Source of the DNA: Microbacterium sp. SYP-A9085
GTDB taxonomy: Bacteria > Actinomycetota > Actinomycetes > Actinomycetales > Microbacteriaceae
Length of the DNA: 64,000 nt
Reading direction: 5' to 3'
Assembly: GCF_009649635.1 (NCBI RefSeq)
Contig: NZ_WJII01000002.1
Coordinates: forward strand, 186,001 to 250,000
The position numbers were made by a program, and so were the translations under genes. Under the pieces are notes generated by a model, which saw only the letters and a list, made by a program, of their open reading frames with translations, was not told where the DNA came from and did no database searches. Below, piece after piece: positions 53,871 through 61,714 of the stretch; within the stretch, counting starts at the first letter, position 1; each line of letters starts with the position of its first letter.

Positions 53871-54421
53871 CCCGTCAGCGCGACGGCGAGCTCATCCCGC
53901 CACGCGGCGGGGTCCAGCCAGTCGGCGACGATCGGCGCCGACAGCACCGCGGACTGCCCGATCAGCAGCACCGTCGCGGCGATCTGCGCGGGCGGTCCCG
54001 GCCGGATCCAGCCCGCCTGCTGCCCGTGCGCCACCTGCGCCGCAACGTGCGCGTGGATGCCGCGCTGGCTCGTGCCCGCCCGCTCCAGCACGTACCGGGC
54101 CAGCAGCTCGGGGTCGCTGCTGCGCAGGGTCTGCAGCAGCGGCATGGCGCGGATCCGGTCGGCGGTCTCGACGAATGTGGCCACGAGCTCCGCGAGGGCG
54201 CCGGCGGGCGCCGGCGGCGGCATCACGGCCGCGAGCTCGCGGGTCACGAGCGCCCCCAGCAGCGCCTGCACGTCCGGCCAGTACCGGTACAGCGTCTGCC
54301 GGGACACCCCCGCGCGGCGGGCTATGTCGGATGCGGTGGTCCGGCGGATGCCGTGCGCGCGCACTTCGTCGGCCGCGGCATCCAGGATCCCCGCGGGAGT
54401 GTCCGTCGTCGCATCCACCAT
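53849..54421 (-). CDS. TetR-family regulator
   Basis: The 190-residue protein has a TetR helix-turn-helix, IRRTTASDIARRAGVSRQTLYRYWPDVQALL, near residues 25-55 and a variable ligand domain. The ATG at 54421 is six bases after TATATT (54433-54428), so its mRNA is leaderless. It is divergent from the AGPS-like gene with 34 bases between start codons, and it very likely controls both directions through the palindrome in that gap. Confidence 0.92.
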   Translation of the reverse strand: MVDATTDTPAGILDAAADEVRAHGIRRTTASDIARRAGVSRQTLYRYWPDVQALLGALVTRELAAVMPPPAPAGALAELVATFVETADRIRAMPLLQTLRSSDPELLARYVLERAGTSQRGIHAHVAAQVAHGQQAGWIRPGPPAQIAATVLLIGQSAVLSAPIVADWLDPAAWRDELAVALTGCLRAAA

Positions 54422-54455
54422 GTGACAAATATACGTACTGTGTCATACTGTCGCC
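54422..54455. promoter_or_regulatory. Divergent leaderless promoters with TetR-type operator
   Basis: TGACA (54423-54427) and TGTCA (54441-54445) form an inverted repeat around TACGTA. Within the same 34 bases lie the minus-strand TATATT six bases before tetR and the plus-strand CATACT (54444-54449) six bases before the AGPS-like gene. A bound repressor would cover both -10 boxes. Confidence 0.75.
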
Positions 54456-56060
54456 ATGCCTTCGGATGCGGCGACGACGCCGGTGCCGGTCGTGCCGCCG
54501 CCCGCCCCGCGGCCGCCGTGGGACGGCTGGGCCGAGGACCCGCCGGCGCTGCCCGCTGGCGCACGCACCATTGCCCGGGCCCTGTTGCGCGGGGTGTCGC
54601 ATCCGGTGCCGCGGACCGCCCCGGGCCCGCTGCCCGCGTCGCGCCTGAGCGCCGACGACCTCGCGGCGCTGACCGCGGCGGCCCCGACCACGACCGACGA
54701 CGAGGCGCGCCGCGCGCACCTGGGCGGCAAGAGCACCGTCGACCTGCTGCGCCGCCGGCTGCACGCCGATGCGGCGGCGCCGGATGCCGTCGTGCGCCCG
54801 TCCGGCCACGCGCAGGTCGCGGCAGTGCTGCGCGTGTGCGACGAGCGACGGATCGCGGTGGTGCCGTTCGGCGGCGGCACGAGCGTGGTCGGCGGCGTCG
54901 ATCCCGGCGACGAGGTCCGCCCCGTGATCACCCTCGACCTGTCGCGCACGGCCGCGCTGCTGGCCCTGGACGGGACGTCGCTGCTGGCGACGTTCGGCGC
55001 CGGCACCACCGGCCCGCAGGCCGAGGAGCTGCTCGGCGCGCGCGGGTACACCCTCGGCCATTTCCCGCAGAGCTTCGCGTATGCGACGCTCGGCGGGTTC
55101 GCCGCGACCCGCTCGGCGGGGCAGGCGTCGCGCGGCTACGGCCGGTTCGACGACCTCGTCCACCGGCTGCGGGCGGCCACCCCGGTCGGCGACCTCGACC
55201 TCGGCCGGGCGCCGGGAAGCGCCGCCGGCCCCGACCTGCGCCGGCTGCTCCTGGGCTCGGAGGGCGCGCTCGGCGTGATCACCGAGGTCACCGTCACGAT
55301 CCGCCGCCGGGCCGCGGCCACCGCATACGGCGCGTGGACGTTCGCGGACTTCGCCGCGGGGTCGGATGCACTGCGGGTCCTCACCCAGCACGGCGTCCGC
55401 CCCACGGTGATCCGGCTCTCCGACGCCGCCGAGACCCGCGTGAACGCGGCGCTGGGCGGGCACGTCACACGGATGCGCGGGTGCCTGGCGGTCGCGACGT
55501 TCGAGGGCGAGACCGCCGCGGACGCCGCATCCGTCCTCGCCCGCACCGACGCCGTCCTGCGCGCGCACGGCGCGCAGCCGCGCGGCGAGGACCCGGCGCG
55601 GTCGTGGGAGCGCGGCCGCTACGCGTCCCCCGCGCTGCGCGACACGCTGCTGGGCATCGGCGTGCTGGCCGACACGCTGGAGACCGCGACGACGTGGACC
55701 CACCTCGCGGCGCTGAAGACCGCCGTGACAGCAGCGCTGCAGGGCGCCCTGGCACGACCGGTCGTGATGTGCCACATCTCGCACGTCTACCCGGCCGGCG
55801 CGTCCCTGTACTTCACCGTGGTCGCGGCGCTGTCGGCGGATCCGATCGGCCAGTGGACGACGGCGAAACAGGCCGCGTCGCGTGCCATCGTCGCGGCGGG
55901 CGGCACCATCACCCACCACCACGCGGTCGGCCGCGACCACCGCGCCCACCTCGTCGACGAGATAGGGACGGTGGGCGTGCAGGTGCTGCGGGCGGTCAAG
56001 GACGCCCTCGACCCGCACGGCATCATGAACCCGGGCGTGCTCCTGGACGAGGCCCGATGA
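54456..56060 (+). CDS. FAD-binding oxidase, alkyl-dihydroxyacetonephosphate synthase-like
   Basis: The 534-residue VAO-fold flavoprotein has the FAD-binding PFGGGTSVVGGV near residue 135, SFAYATLGGFAATRSAGQAS near 205 and the triple-histidine active-site motif THHHAVGRDH near 490, as in AGPS, which swaps the acyl chain of acyl-DHAP for a fatty alcohol. Its neighbours glpD and a lipid kinase support a glycerolipid role, but ether-lipid synthesis in this organism is unproven. It overlaps the next gene in ATGA. Confidence 0.82.
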   Translation: MPSDAATTPVPVVPPPAPRPPWDGWAEDPPALPAGARTIARALLRGVSHPVPRTAPGPLPASRLSADDLAALTAAAPTTTDDEARRAHLGGKSTVDLLRRRLHADAAAPDAVVRPSGHAQVAAVLRVCDERRIAVVPFGGGTSVVGGVDPGDEVRPVITLDLSRTAALLALDGTSLLATFGAGTTGPQAEELLGARGYTLGHFPQSFAYATLGGFAATRSAGQASRGYGRFDDLVHRLRAATPVGDLDLGRAPGSAAGPDLRRLLLGSEGALGVITEVTVTIRRRAAATAYGAWTFADFAAGSDALRVLTQHGVRPTVIRLSDAAETRVNAALGGHVTRMRGCLAVATFEGETAADAASVLARTDAVLRAHGAQPRGEDPARSWERGRYASPALRDTLLGIGVLADTLETATTWTHLAALKTAVTAALQGALARPVVMCHISHVYPAGASLYFTVVAALSADPIGQWTTAKQAASRAIVAAGGTITHHHAVGRDHRAHLVDEIGTVGVQVLRAVKDALDPHGIMNPGVLLDEAR

Positions 56061-56959
56061 ACGTCGCGCTGCTGCTGAATCCCGCAGCCCGCGCGGGTAC
56101 CGCGGCGCGCACCGTCGGCCGCGCCGTCGAACGGCTGCGCGCGCACGGCGTCACGGTGTCGGTGGTCTCCGGCGGCTCGGCGGCCGAGTCCACGACGCTG
56201 CTGCGGGTCGCGCTGGACGCGGGCGTGGACGCCGTGCTCGTCGCCGGCGGCGACGGGACCGTCGCGCTCGCCCAGCAGGAGCTGTGCGGCAGCGGCATCC
56301 CGCTGGGGATCATCCCGCTGGGCACCGGCAACGACTTCGCCACCGCGGTGGGGCTGCGCGAGGGGGACGTGGATGCCGCCGCCGACGCCGTGATCGCCGG
56401 GCGCTCGCGCACCGTGGACCTCGGCCGGATCACCCGGGCCGACGGCTCGACGACGCTGTTCGGCACGGTCCTGGCGACCGGGTTCGACGCCCGCGTGAGC
56501 GACCGCGCGAACCGGATGCGCCGTCCGCGCGGACCGTCCCGCTACACGGTGGCGCTGCTGATCGAGTTCCTCACGCTGCATGCTGTCCCCTTCGCGCTGG
56601 AGCTCGAGCTCGCCGACGGCACGTCGAGGCGGGTGGAGCGCGATCTGGTGCTCGCCGCCGTCGGCAACGGCCCGAGCTACGGTGGGGGCATCCCGATCTG
56701 CCCGGATGCGGACATCGCCGACGGCCTGCTCGACGTGACGCTCGTGCACGCCGCCGGCCGGCTGCGCCTGCTGCGCCTGCTGCCGGCGGTGTACCAGGGC
56801 GCGCACACCGGGCACCCGCAGGTGTCGATGCACCGGGTGCGCGGCATCCGCCTGGACGCCCCGGATGCCACCGCGTACGCCGACGGCGACCCGGCGGGCG
56901 CCCTGCCGGTACGGGTGGATGTCGTGCCCGGCGCGCTGCGGGTGTTCACCGGCGCGTGA
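56057..56959 (+). CDS. Diacylglycerol/lipid kinase family protein
   Basis: The 300-residue protein has the DAGK catalytic features VLVAGGDGTVALAQQEL near residue 63 and GIIPLGTGNDFA near 90, then the C-terminal beta-sandwich ending with DAPDATAYADGDPAGALP. It would phosphorylate diacylglycerol or a related lipid. Its ATG overlaps the AGPS-like stop, so both are one transcript under the shared operator. Confidence 0.92.
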   Translation: MNVALLLNPAARAGTAARTVGRAVERLRAHGVTVSVVSGGSAAESTTLLRVALDAGVDAVLVAGGDGTVALAQQELCGSGIPLGIIPLGTGNDFATAVGLREGDVDAAADAVIAGRSRTVDLGRITRADGSTTLFGTVLATGFDARVSDRANRMRRPRGPSRYTVALLIEFLTLHAVPFALELELADGTSRRVERDLVLAAVGNGPSYGGGIPICPDADIADGLLDVTLVHAAGRLRLLRLLPAVYQGAHTGHPQVSMHRVRGIRLDAPDATAYADGDPAGALPVRVDVVPGALRVFTGA

Positions 56960-56971
56960 GCCGACGAACGG

Positions 56972-57214
56972 TCAGTGCGTGGCCTGCACCTCGCGCAGGC
57001 GCACCATCACGAGCTCGCGCAGCTCCTCCGGAGCCGCCTCCTTGCACGAGCGCGCCAGCACCTCGGTGAGGGTCTTCGACACCAGCGCCTCGTCCCGGCA
57101 TCCCGGGCAGTTCTCCAGATGCTGCCGGATGTCGGCCTCCGCGGTCCTGCACACCTCGTTGCGCAGGTACTCCTCGAGGTCCTTCCTGGCTTTCTCGCAG
57201 CCGCAGTCCGTCAT
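56972..57214 (-). CDS. rsrA: Mycothiol-system zinc anti-sigma factor (RsrA/RshA type)
   Basis: The 80-residue protein has the ZAS motif H-x3-C-x2-C in [10 protein letters not shown] near residues 32-39 and further cysteines in DCGCEKA and RSCKEA. In this family disulfide formation releases zinc and frees the sigma factor under thiol-oxidative stress. Its ATG overlaps the sigma gene's stop (ATGA), so partner synthesis is coupled. Confidence 0.92.
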   Translation of the reverse strand: MTDCGCEKARKDLEEYLRNEVCRTAEADIRQHLENCPGCRDEALVSKTLTEVLARSCKEAAPEELRELVMVRLREVQATH

Positions 57215-57891
57215 TTCGTGCTCCCTGATGCGGTGATCCCGCGCTCCTGTGCGTACTCGGCGAGCAGCTCACGAAGCATGCGCCTGCCACGGTGCAGACG
57301 GCTCATGACCGTGCCGATGGGGGTCTTCATGATGTCGGCGATCTCCTGGTAGGCGAAGCCCTCGACGTCGGCCAGGTACACCGCCAGCCGGAAATCCTCG
57401 GGGATCGACTGCAGCGCATCCTTGACGACGCTGGCCGGCATGTGGTCGATGGCCTCCGCCTCGGCCGATCGCGCCGTCGTGGACGTCGTGGACGTCGCGC
57501 CGCCCAGCTGCCAGTCCTCCAGCTCGTCGATCGGGCTCTGGTAGGGCTCGCGCTGCTTCTTGCGGTACGTGTTGATGTAGGTGTTCGTGAGGATCCGGTA
57601 CAGCCATGCCTTCAGGTTCGTGCCCTGCCGGAACGTGTGCCACGACGCGAAAGCCTTCACGAACGTCTCCTGCACGAGGTCGGCCGCGTCGGCCGGGTTG
57701 CGGGTCATCCGCATCGCGGCGGCATACAGCTGATCCATGTACGGGAGCGCCTGCTCCTCGAACTGCGCACGGGCGTCGGGTGCTTGAGAGTCGTCCATCG
57801 ACGGCAAGTCTACGTTCGCGCCCCTGTCGTCAGCAGGGGGATTGCGCAGGTGCTCGCGTGACGCATCGACACGATCCAGGGTGGCGATCAT
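57211..57891 (-). CDS. sigH: ECF sigma factor of the SigR/SigH group
   Basis: The 226-residue sigma factor has region 2 ([26 protein letters not shown] and [27 protein letters not shown]) and region 4 ([29 protein letters not shown]), almost matching SigH/SigR. It activates thioredoxin and mycothiol genes. Two in-frame starts exist: ATG 57891 with GAGAGG six bases upstream, and ATG 57798 (MDDSQ), 31 codons in, which fits the length of SigH. Streptomyces SigR makes a similar long, unstable form from its inducible promoter. A SigR-type promoter lies directly upstream. Confidence 0.94.
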   Translation of the reverse strand: MIATLDRVDASREHLRNPPADDRGANVDLPSMDDSQAPDARAQFEEQALPYMDQLYAAAMRMTRNPADAADLVQETFVKAFASWHTFRQGTNLKAWLYRILTNTYINTYRKKQREPYQSPIDELEDWQLGGATSTTSTTARSAEAEAIDHMPASVVKDALQSIPEDFRLAVYLADVEGFAYQEIADIMKTPIGTVMSRLHRGRRMLRELLAEYAQERGITASGSTK

Positions 57892-57921
57892 CCAGGTCCT
57901 CTCGAGGGTTCGTTAGGGTAG

Positions 57922-57949
57922 AACCCGATGACCGACCACCGGTATTCCC
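57922..57949 (-). promoter_or_regulatory. SigR/SigH-type autoregulatory promoter
   Basis: On the minus strand GGGAAT (57949-57944) and GTT (57924-57922) are 19 bases apart, matching the SigR/SigH consensus of GGAAT and GTT with 18-19 bases between. Transcription would start about 25 bases before the long sigma start. The box lies inside the first codons of aroA. Confidence 0.75.
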
Positions 57950-59286
57950 CCGATCCGCAGGGATCCACACCGAACGCGTCGGCTGCCTGGTCCGCCCCGC
58001 TGGCCTCCGGGCCGCTGAACGCGACGGTGAGCGTGCCCGGATCGAAGTCCCTCACGAACCGGGAGCTTGTGCTCGCGTCGCTGGCGGACGGGCCGAGCCG
58101 GCTGCGCTCGCCGCTGCACTCCGACGACTCCGCGCGGATGATCGAGGCGCTGGCCTCGCTGGGCGTCCAGATCGCGGCCGAGCCCGGCGACGGGGAGTTC
58201 GGCGACGACCTCGTGGTCACCCCCATCGCGCCGTTCCGCGCCGTCCCGGAGATCGACTGTGGGCAGGCCGGTACCGTGATGCGGTTCGTGGCGCCGCTGG
58301 CGGGGCTGGTGGACGGGGATGTCACGCTCACCGCGCATCCCAGCGCCCTGCACCGGCCGATGGCCGCGATGATCCGCGCGCTGCGCGAGGTCGGCGTCGA
58401 CATCGACGACGGCGGCCGCTGGGCGCTCCCGTTCACTGTCCGCGGACGCGGGCAGGTGCGCGGCGGCGAGGTCACCATCGACGCGAGCGCGTCCAGCCAG
58501 TTCGTGTCCGGGCTGCTGCTGGCGGCCACGCGCTTCGACGTGGGACTGCACCTCATCCACGACGGCCCGCGGCTGCCGAGCATGCCGCACATCGACATGA
58601 CGATCGAGGCGCTGGCCCGACGCGGCGTCGCCGTGGAGCGGCCGAGCGCGACCGAGTGGGTCGTCCCGGCCGGCGCCATCCGCGGCAAGGACGTGCACGT
58701 GGAGCCGGACCTGTCCAATGCGGCGCCGTTCCTCGCGGCGGCGATGGTGGCGGGCGGCCGTGTCTCGGTCACCGGCTGGCCCGCCCGGTCCACGCAGCCC
58801 GGTGCGCTGCTGGCCGACATCCTGCCGCTGATGGGCGCCCGCGCACACCGCCGCGGGGGGGCCCTGCACCTGAGCGCCGGCGACGGCATCGTCGGGGTGG
58901 ATCTTGACATGTCGGCGGCCGGCGAGCTCGCCCCCACCATCGTGGGCCTGGCGGCCCTCGCCGACGCGCCCACGACGCTGCACGGGATCGGGCACATCCG
59001 GCGGCACGAGACGGACCGCCTCGCGGCGCTGGTGTCGAACCTGCGCGCCCTGGGCGGCGAGGCGGAGGAGATGGAGGACGGCATCCGCATCGTCCCCCGG
59101 CCGCTGCACGGCGGCGTGTGGAAGGCGCACCACGACCACCGGATGGCGACCACCGGGGCCCTCCTGGGCCTGGCCGTGCCGGGCATCGAGGTCGACGACA
59201 TCTCCACCACCGCGAAGACCATGCCGGACTTCCCGCAACTGTGGGCGCGGATGCTCGGCGACCAGTCGGGGAACGCCGCGGCCTAG
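57928..59286 (+). CDS. aroA: 3-phosphoshikimate 1-carboxyvinyltransferase (EPSP synthase)
   Basis: The 452-residue enzyme of the shikimate pathway has PGSKSLTNRELVLASLADG near residue 37, CGQAGTVMRFVAPLAG near 113, DASASSQFVSGLLLAA near 190 and HHDHRMATTGALLG near 395. The GQAGT form of the PEP loop is common in actinobacteria. The ATG at 57928 is eight bases after TAGGGT (57914-57919), giving an almost leaderless mRNA. rsgA follows three bases after the stop. Confidence 0.95.
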   Translation: MTDHRYSPDPQGSTPNASAAWSAPLASGPLNATVSVPGSKSLTNRELVLASLADGPSRLRSPLHSDDSARMIEALASLGVQIAAEPGDGEFGDDLVVTPIAPFRAVPEIDCGQAGTVMRFVAPLAGLVDGDVTLTAHPSALHRPMAAMIRALREVGVDIDDGGRWALPFTVRGRGQVRGGEVTIDASASSQFVSGLLLAATRFDVGLHLIHDGPRLPSMPHIDMTIEALARRGVAVERPSATEWVVPAGAIRGKDVHVEPDLSNAAPFLAAAMVAGGRVSVTGWPARSTQPGALLADILPLMGARAHRRGGALHLSAGDGIVGVDLDMSAAGELAPTIVGLAALADAPTTLHGIGHIRRHETDRLAALVSNLRALGGEAEEMEDGIRIVPRPLHGGVWKAHHDHRMATTGALLGLAVPGIEVDDISTTAKTMPDFPQLWARMLGDQSGNAAA

Positions 59287-59289
59287 CGC

Positions 59290-60333
59290 ATGAGCTGGCT
59301 CGACGACGCCGACGACGACGAACCGGAGTTCGACGAAACCGACGTGCGCGTGCGGCCGAACCCGAAGGGCAACCGGCCGCGCACGAAACGCCGGCCGCCG
59401 CACCGCGACGCCGTGATAGGCCGGGTGCTGGGCGTGGACCGCGGCCGGTACACGGTGCTCGTGGACGAGGACGCCCCCGGCGAGCACGTCGTGCTGGGGG
59501 TGCGTGCGCGGGAGCTGCGCAAGCACCCGATCGTCACCGGCGACCGGGTGCGCACGGTCGGCGACACGACCGGCGGCGAGGGGACCCTGGCCCGGATCGT
59601 GGGGATCGAGCCGCGCACGACGCTGCTGCGGCGCAGCGCCGACGACACCGATCAGGTGGAGCGGGTGATCGTCGCGAACGCCGACCAGATGCTGATCGTC
59701 GTGGCCGCCGCCGATCCTGAGCCCCGCGAGCGGCTCGTGGACCGCTATCTCGTGGCGGCGCTGGATGCCGGCATCCGGCCCCTGCTGGTGGTGACCAAGA
59801 CCGACCTGGCCGACCCGACCGTGTTTCTGCAGCACTTCGATGGCATCGACCTGCGGGTGTTCCGCAGTGCACGCGATGCCATGCCCGTCGACGAGATCGG
59901 CGCGGCGCTGGTCGGGCATGCCACCGTGTTCGTCGGGCACTCCGGGGTGGGCAAGTCCACGCTGGTGAACGCGCTCGTCCCGGACGCCGGCCGGGCCACC
60001 GGCCACGTCAACGAAGTGACCGGGCGCGGGCGGCACACGTCCAGCTCCACCGTGTCGCTGCGGTACCGCGGGGCCGGCGGCGCCGGATGGGTGATCGACA
60101 CGCCCGGGGTGCGCTCGTTCGGCCTCGGCCACGTCGACCCCGCCCACATCCTGGATGCCTTCACGGACCTCGCCGCGGTGGCGGAGCAGTGCCCGCGCGG
60201 GTGCACGCACCGGCCGGACGCGCCCGACTGCGCGATCGCCGAGGCCGTCGACGAGGGGCGGCTGGGCGCCACGGCGCGGGGGCGGCTGGACTCGCTGCAG
60301 CGTCTTCTCACGACGTTCGCCGACCGCCCCTGA
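59290..60333 (+). CDS. rsgA: Ribosome small subunit-dependent GTPase A
   Basis: The 347-residue GTPase matures the 30S subunit. An acidic N-terminal tail precedes the OB fold; the GTPase is circularly permuted, with G4 VTKTD near 178 ahead of G1 FVGHSGVGKST near 215 and G3 DTPGVR near 270. The C-terminal zinc site is CPRGCTHRPDAPDC. It is co-transcribed with aroA. Confidence 0.95.
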   Translation: MSWLDDADDDEPEFDETDVRVRPNPKGNRPRTKRRPPHRDAVIGRVLGVDRGRYTVLVDEDAPGEHVVLGVRARELRKHPIVTGDRVRTVGDTTGGEGTLARIVGIEPRTTLLRRSADDTDQVERVIVANADQMLIVVAAADPEPRERLVDRYLVAALDAGIRPLLVVTKTDLADPTVFLQHFDGIDLRVFRSARDAMPVDEIGAALVGHATVFVGHSGVGKSTLVNALVPDAGRATGHVNEVTGRGRHTSSSTVSLRYRGAGGAGWVIDTPGVRSFGLGHVDPAHILDAFTDLAAVAEQCPRGCTHRPDAPDCAIAEAVDEGRLGATARGRLDSLQRLLTTFADRP

Positions 60334-60351
60334 GCGCCGTAGGGTGGAGGC

Positions 60352-60819
60352 ATGGCATTGCTGCAGACCGGAGACACCGCACCCGACTTCACGCTGTCCG
60401 ACCAGGACGGGAAGGATGTCTCGCTGCACGATCTGCGCGGCCGGAAGGTCATCCTGTACTTCTACCCGGCGGCGATGACTCCGGGCTGCACGACGCAGGC
60501 GTGCGACTTCCGCGACAGCCTGTCCTCGCTGCAGGGCGCGGGCTACACCGTGCTCGGCGTCTCCCGCGACACGCCGGAGAAGCTGCGCGAGTTCCGCGCG
60601 CACGACCGGCTCCCGTTCGACATGCTCAGCGACCCCGACCACGCGGTGCACGAGGCGTACGGCGCGTGGGGAGAGAAGCTGAACTACGGCAAGCCGGTCA
60701 CCGGGGTGCTGCGCTCCACGTTCGTGGTCGACGAGGACGGGTCCGTCGCCCTGGCCCAGTACAACGTCAAGGCCACCGGTCACGTCGCCCGGCTGCGCAC
60801 GCAGCTCGGCATCGACTGA
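60352..60819 (+). CDS. bcp: Thioredoxin-dependent thiol peroxidase (BCP/PrxQ)
   Basis: The 155-residue peroxiredoxin has the peroxidatic cysteine at residue 46 in TPGCTTQACDF and a resolving cysteine at 51, the PrxQ arrangement. The ATG at 60352 is six bases after TAGGGT (60340-60345) with TTCGCC 18 bases further up, so it can be made from its own leaderless promoter. Its stop faces the next gene's stop three bases away. Confidence 0.94.
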   Translation: MALLQTGDTAPDFTLSDQDGKDVSLHDLRGRKVILYFYPAAMTPGCTTQACDFRDSLSSLQGAGYTVLGVSRDTPEKLREFRAHDRLPFDMLSDPDHAVHEAYGAWGEKLNYGKPVTGVLRSTFVVDEDGSVALAQYNVKATGHVARLRTQLGID

Positions 60820-60822
60820 CCG

Positions 60823-61233
60823 TCACCGGTCGCGGTCGTCCCGCTCGTCGGCGTCCTTGCGCGCAATTCCGGCGCGGCGCACCGCCAGCACGAGGGGGAC
60901 CAGTCCCGCGACGCCCGCGGCCGCCAGGGCGAGGCCCACGAGCGGATGCGCGTACGCGCCCGTGACTGCGCCGAACGCGACGGCCAGCACCAGCAGCTGC
61001 ACCACGATGCCGCCGCTGCGCGCCCACGAGACGCCGCGTGCGGTGCCCGCCGCGAACGCCGCCACGGCCGCGACGCCCACCGCCGTGAGCACTATCAGCG
61101 CAACGGCGCTGGTCACCGATTCGGTGTCGCCGGCCAGCAGCGCGAGCACCTGCCAGAGCGCGAGCACGAGCACTCCGGCCGCCTCGATGCCGAGGACCGC
61201 CGCGGCGACCCGCGCAGAGGTCGTGCTGTGCAT
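60823..61233 (-). CDS. Small four-helix membrane protein, unknown function
   Basis: The 136-residue protein has four predicted membrane helices and a basic/acidic C-terminal tail ARKDADERDDRDR. No enzymatic motif is present; labels such as histidine kinase seen for similar actinobacterial proteins are not supported here. The ATG at 61233 is chosen because upstream in-frame codons belong to intergenic sequence. It is divergent from whiB1. Confidence 0.65.
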   Translation of the reverse strand: MHSTTSARVAAAVLGIEAAGVLVLALWQVLALLAGDTESVTSAVALIVLTAVGVAAVAAFAAGTARGVSWARSGGIVVQLLVLAVAFGAVTGAYAHPLVGLALAAAGVAGLVPLVLAVRRAGIARKDADERDDRDR

Positions 61234-61458
61234 TGCCGTTCGTCCTCCCGCCCGCGGTGCGTCGGCGCGACAGGCCGAACTCACCGCGAAAAACCCTTGA
61301 TTCGACCGCTCTGCTGTGGAACGATTGATCACGTTGTGTGCTCCCACAGCGGCGTGGGGCGAGCACTGAGCTCGCGCGACTCCCAGGCTACCGGAACCCG
61401 AATCACGCCTGAGACCTACCTGACACGACGTGACATCCCTCATCAAGGAGCATCCTCA

Positions 61459-61707
61459 ATGGATTGGCGCGACAAAGCCGCTTGCCTGACCGTCGACCCC
61501 GAACTCTTCTTCCCCGTGGGAAACACAGGGCCGGCGGTCGACCAGATCGAGAAGGCGAAGGCCGTCTGCGCCCGGTGCACCGTCACCGAGATCTGTCTGC
61601 AGTACGCCCTGGAGACCGGGCAGGACTCCGGCGTGTGGGGCGGCCTGTCCGAGGACGAGCGGCGCGCCCTGAAGCGCCGCGCCGCCCGCGCCCGCCGCGC
61701 CTCCTGA
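61459..61707 (+). CDS. whiB1: WhiB1-type iron-sulfur transcription regulator
   Basis: The 82-residue protein has the four 4Fe-4S cysteines at positions 9, 37, 40 and 46, identical to mycobacterial WhiB1, the turn GVWGG near 63 and the basic C-terminus RRALKRRAARARRA that binds DNA. WhiB1 binds the principal sigma factor and reacts with nitric oxide. AAGGAG lies eight bases before the ATG at 61459. It has a leader within the 225-base divergent gap and faces pdtaS tail to tail. Confidence 0.95.
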   Translation: MDWRDKAACLTVDPELFFPVGNTGPAVDQIEKAKAVCARCTVTEICLQYALETGQDSGVWGGLSEDERRALKRRAARARRAS

Positions 61708-61714
61708 TCCGGAC

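Noticed and set aside
61234..61458. CRP/FNR-type site upstream of whiB1
   Set aside because: TGTGG and TCAC elements are present but the spacing does not fit TGTGA-N6-TCACA.
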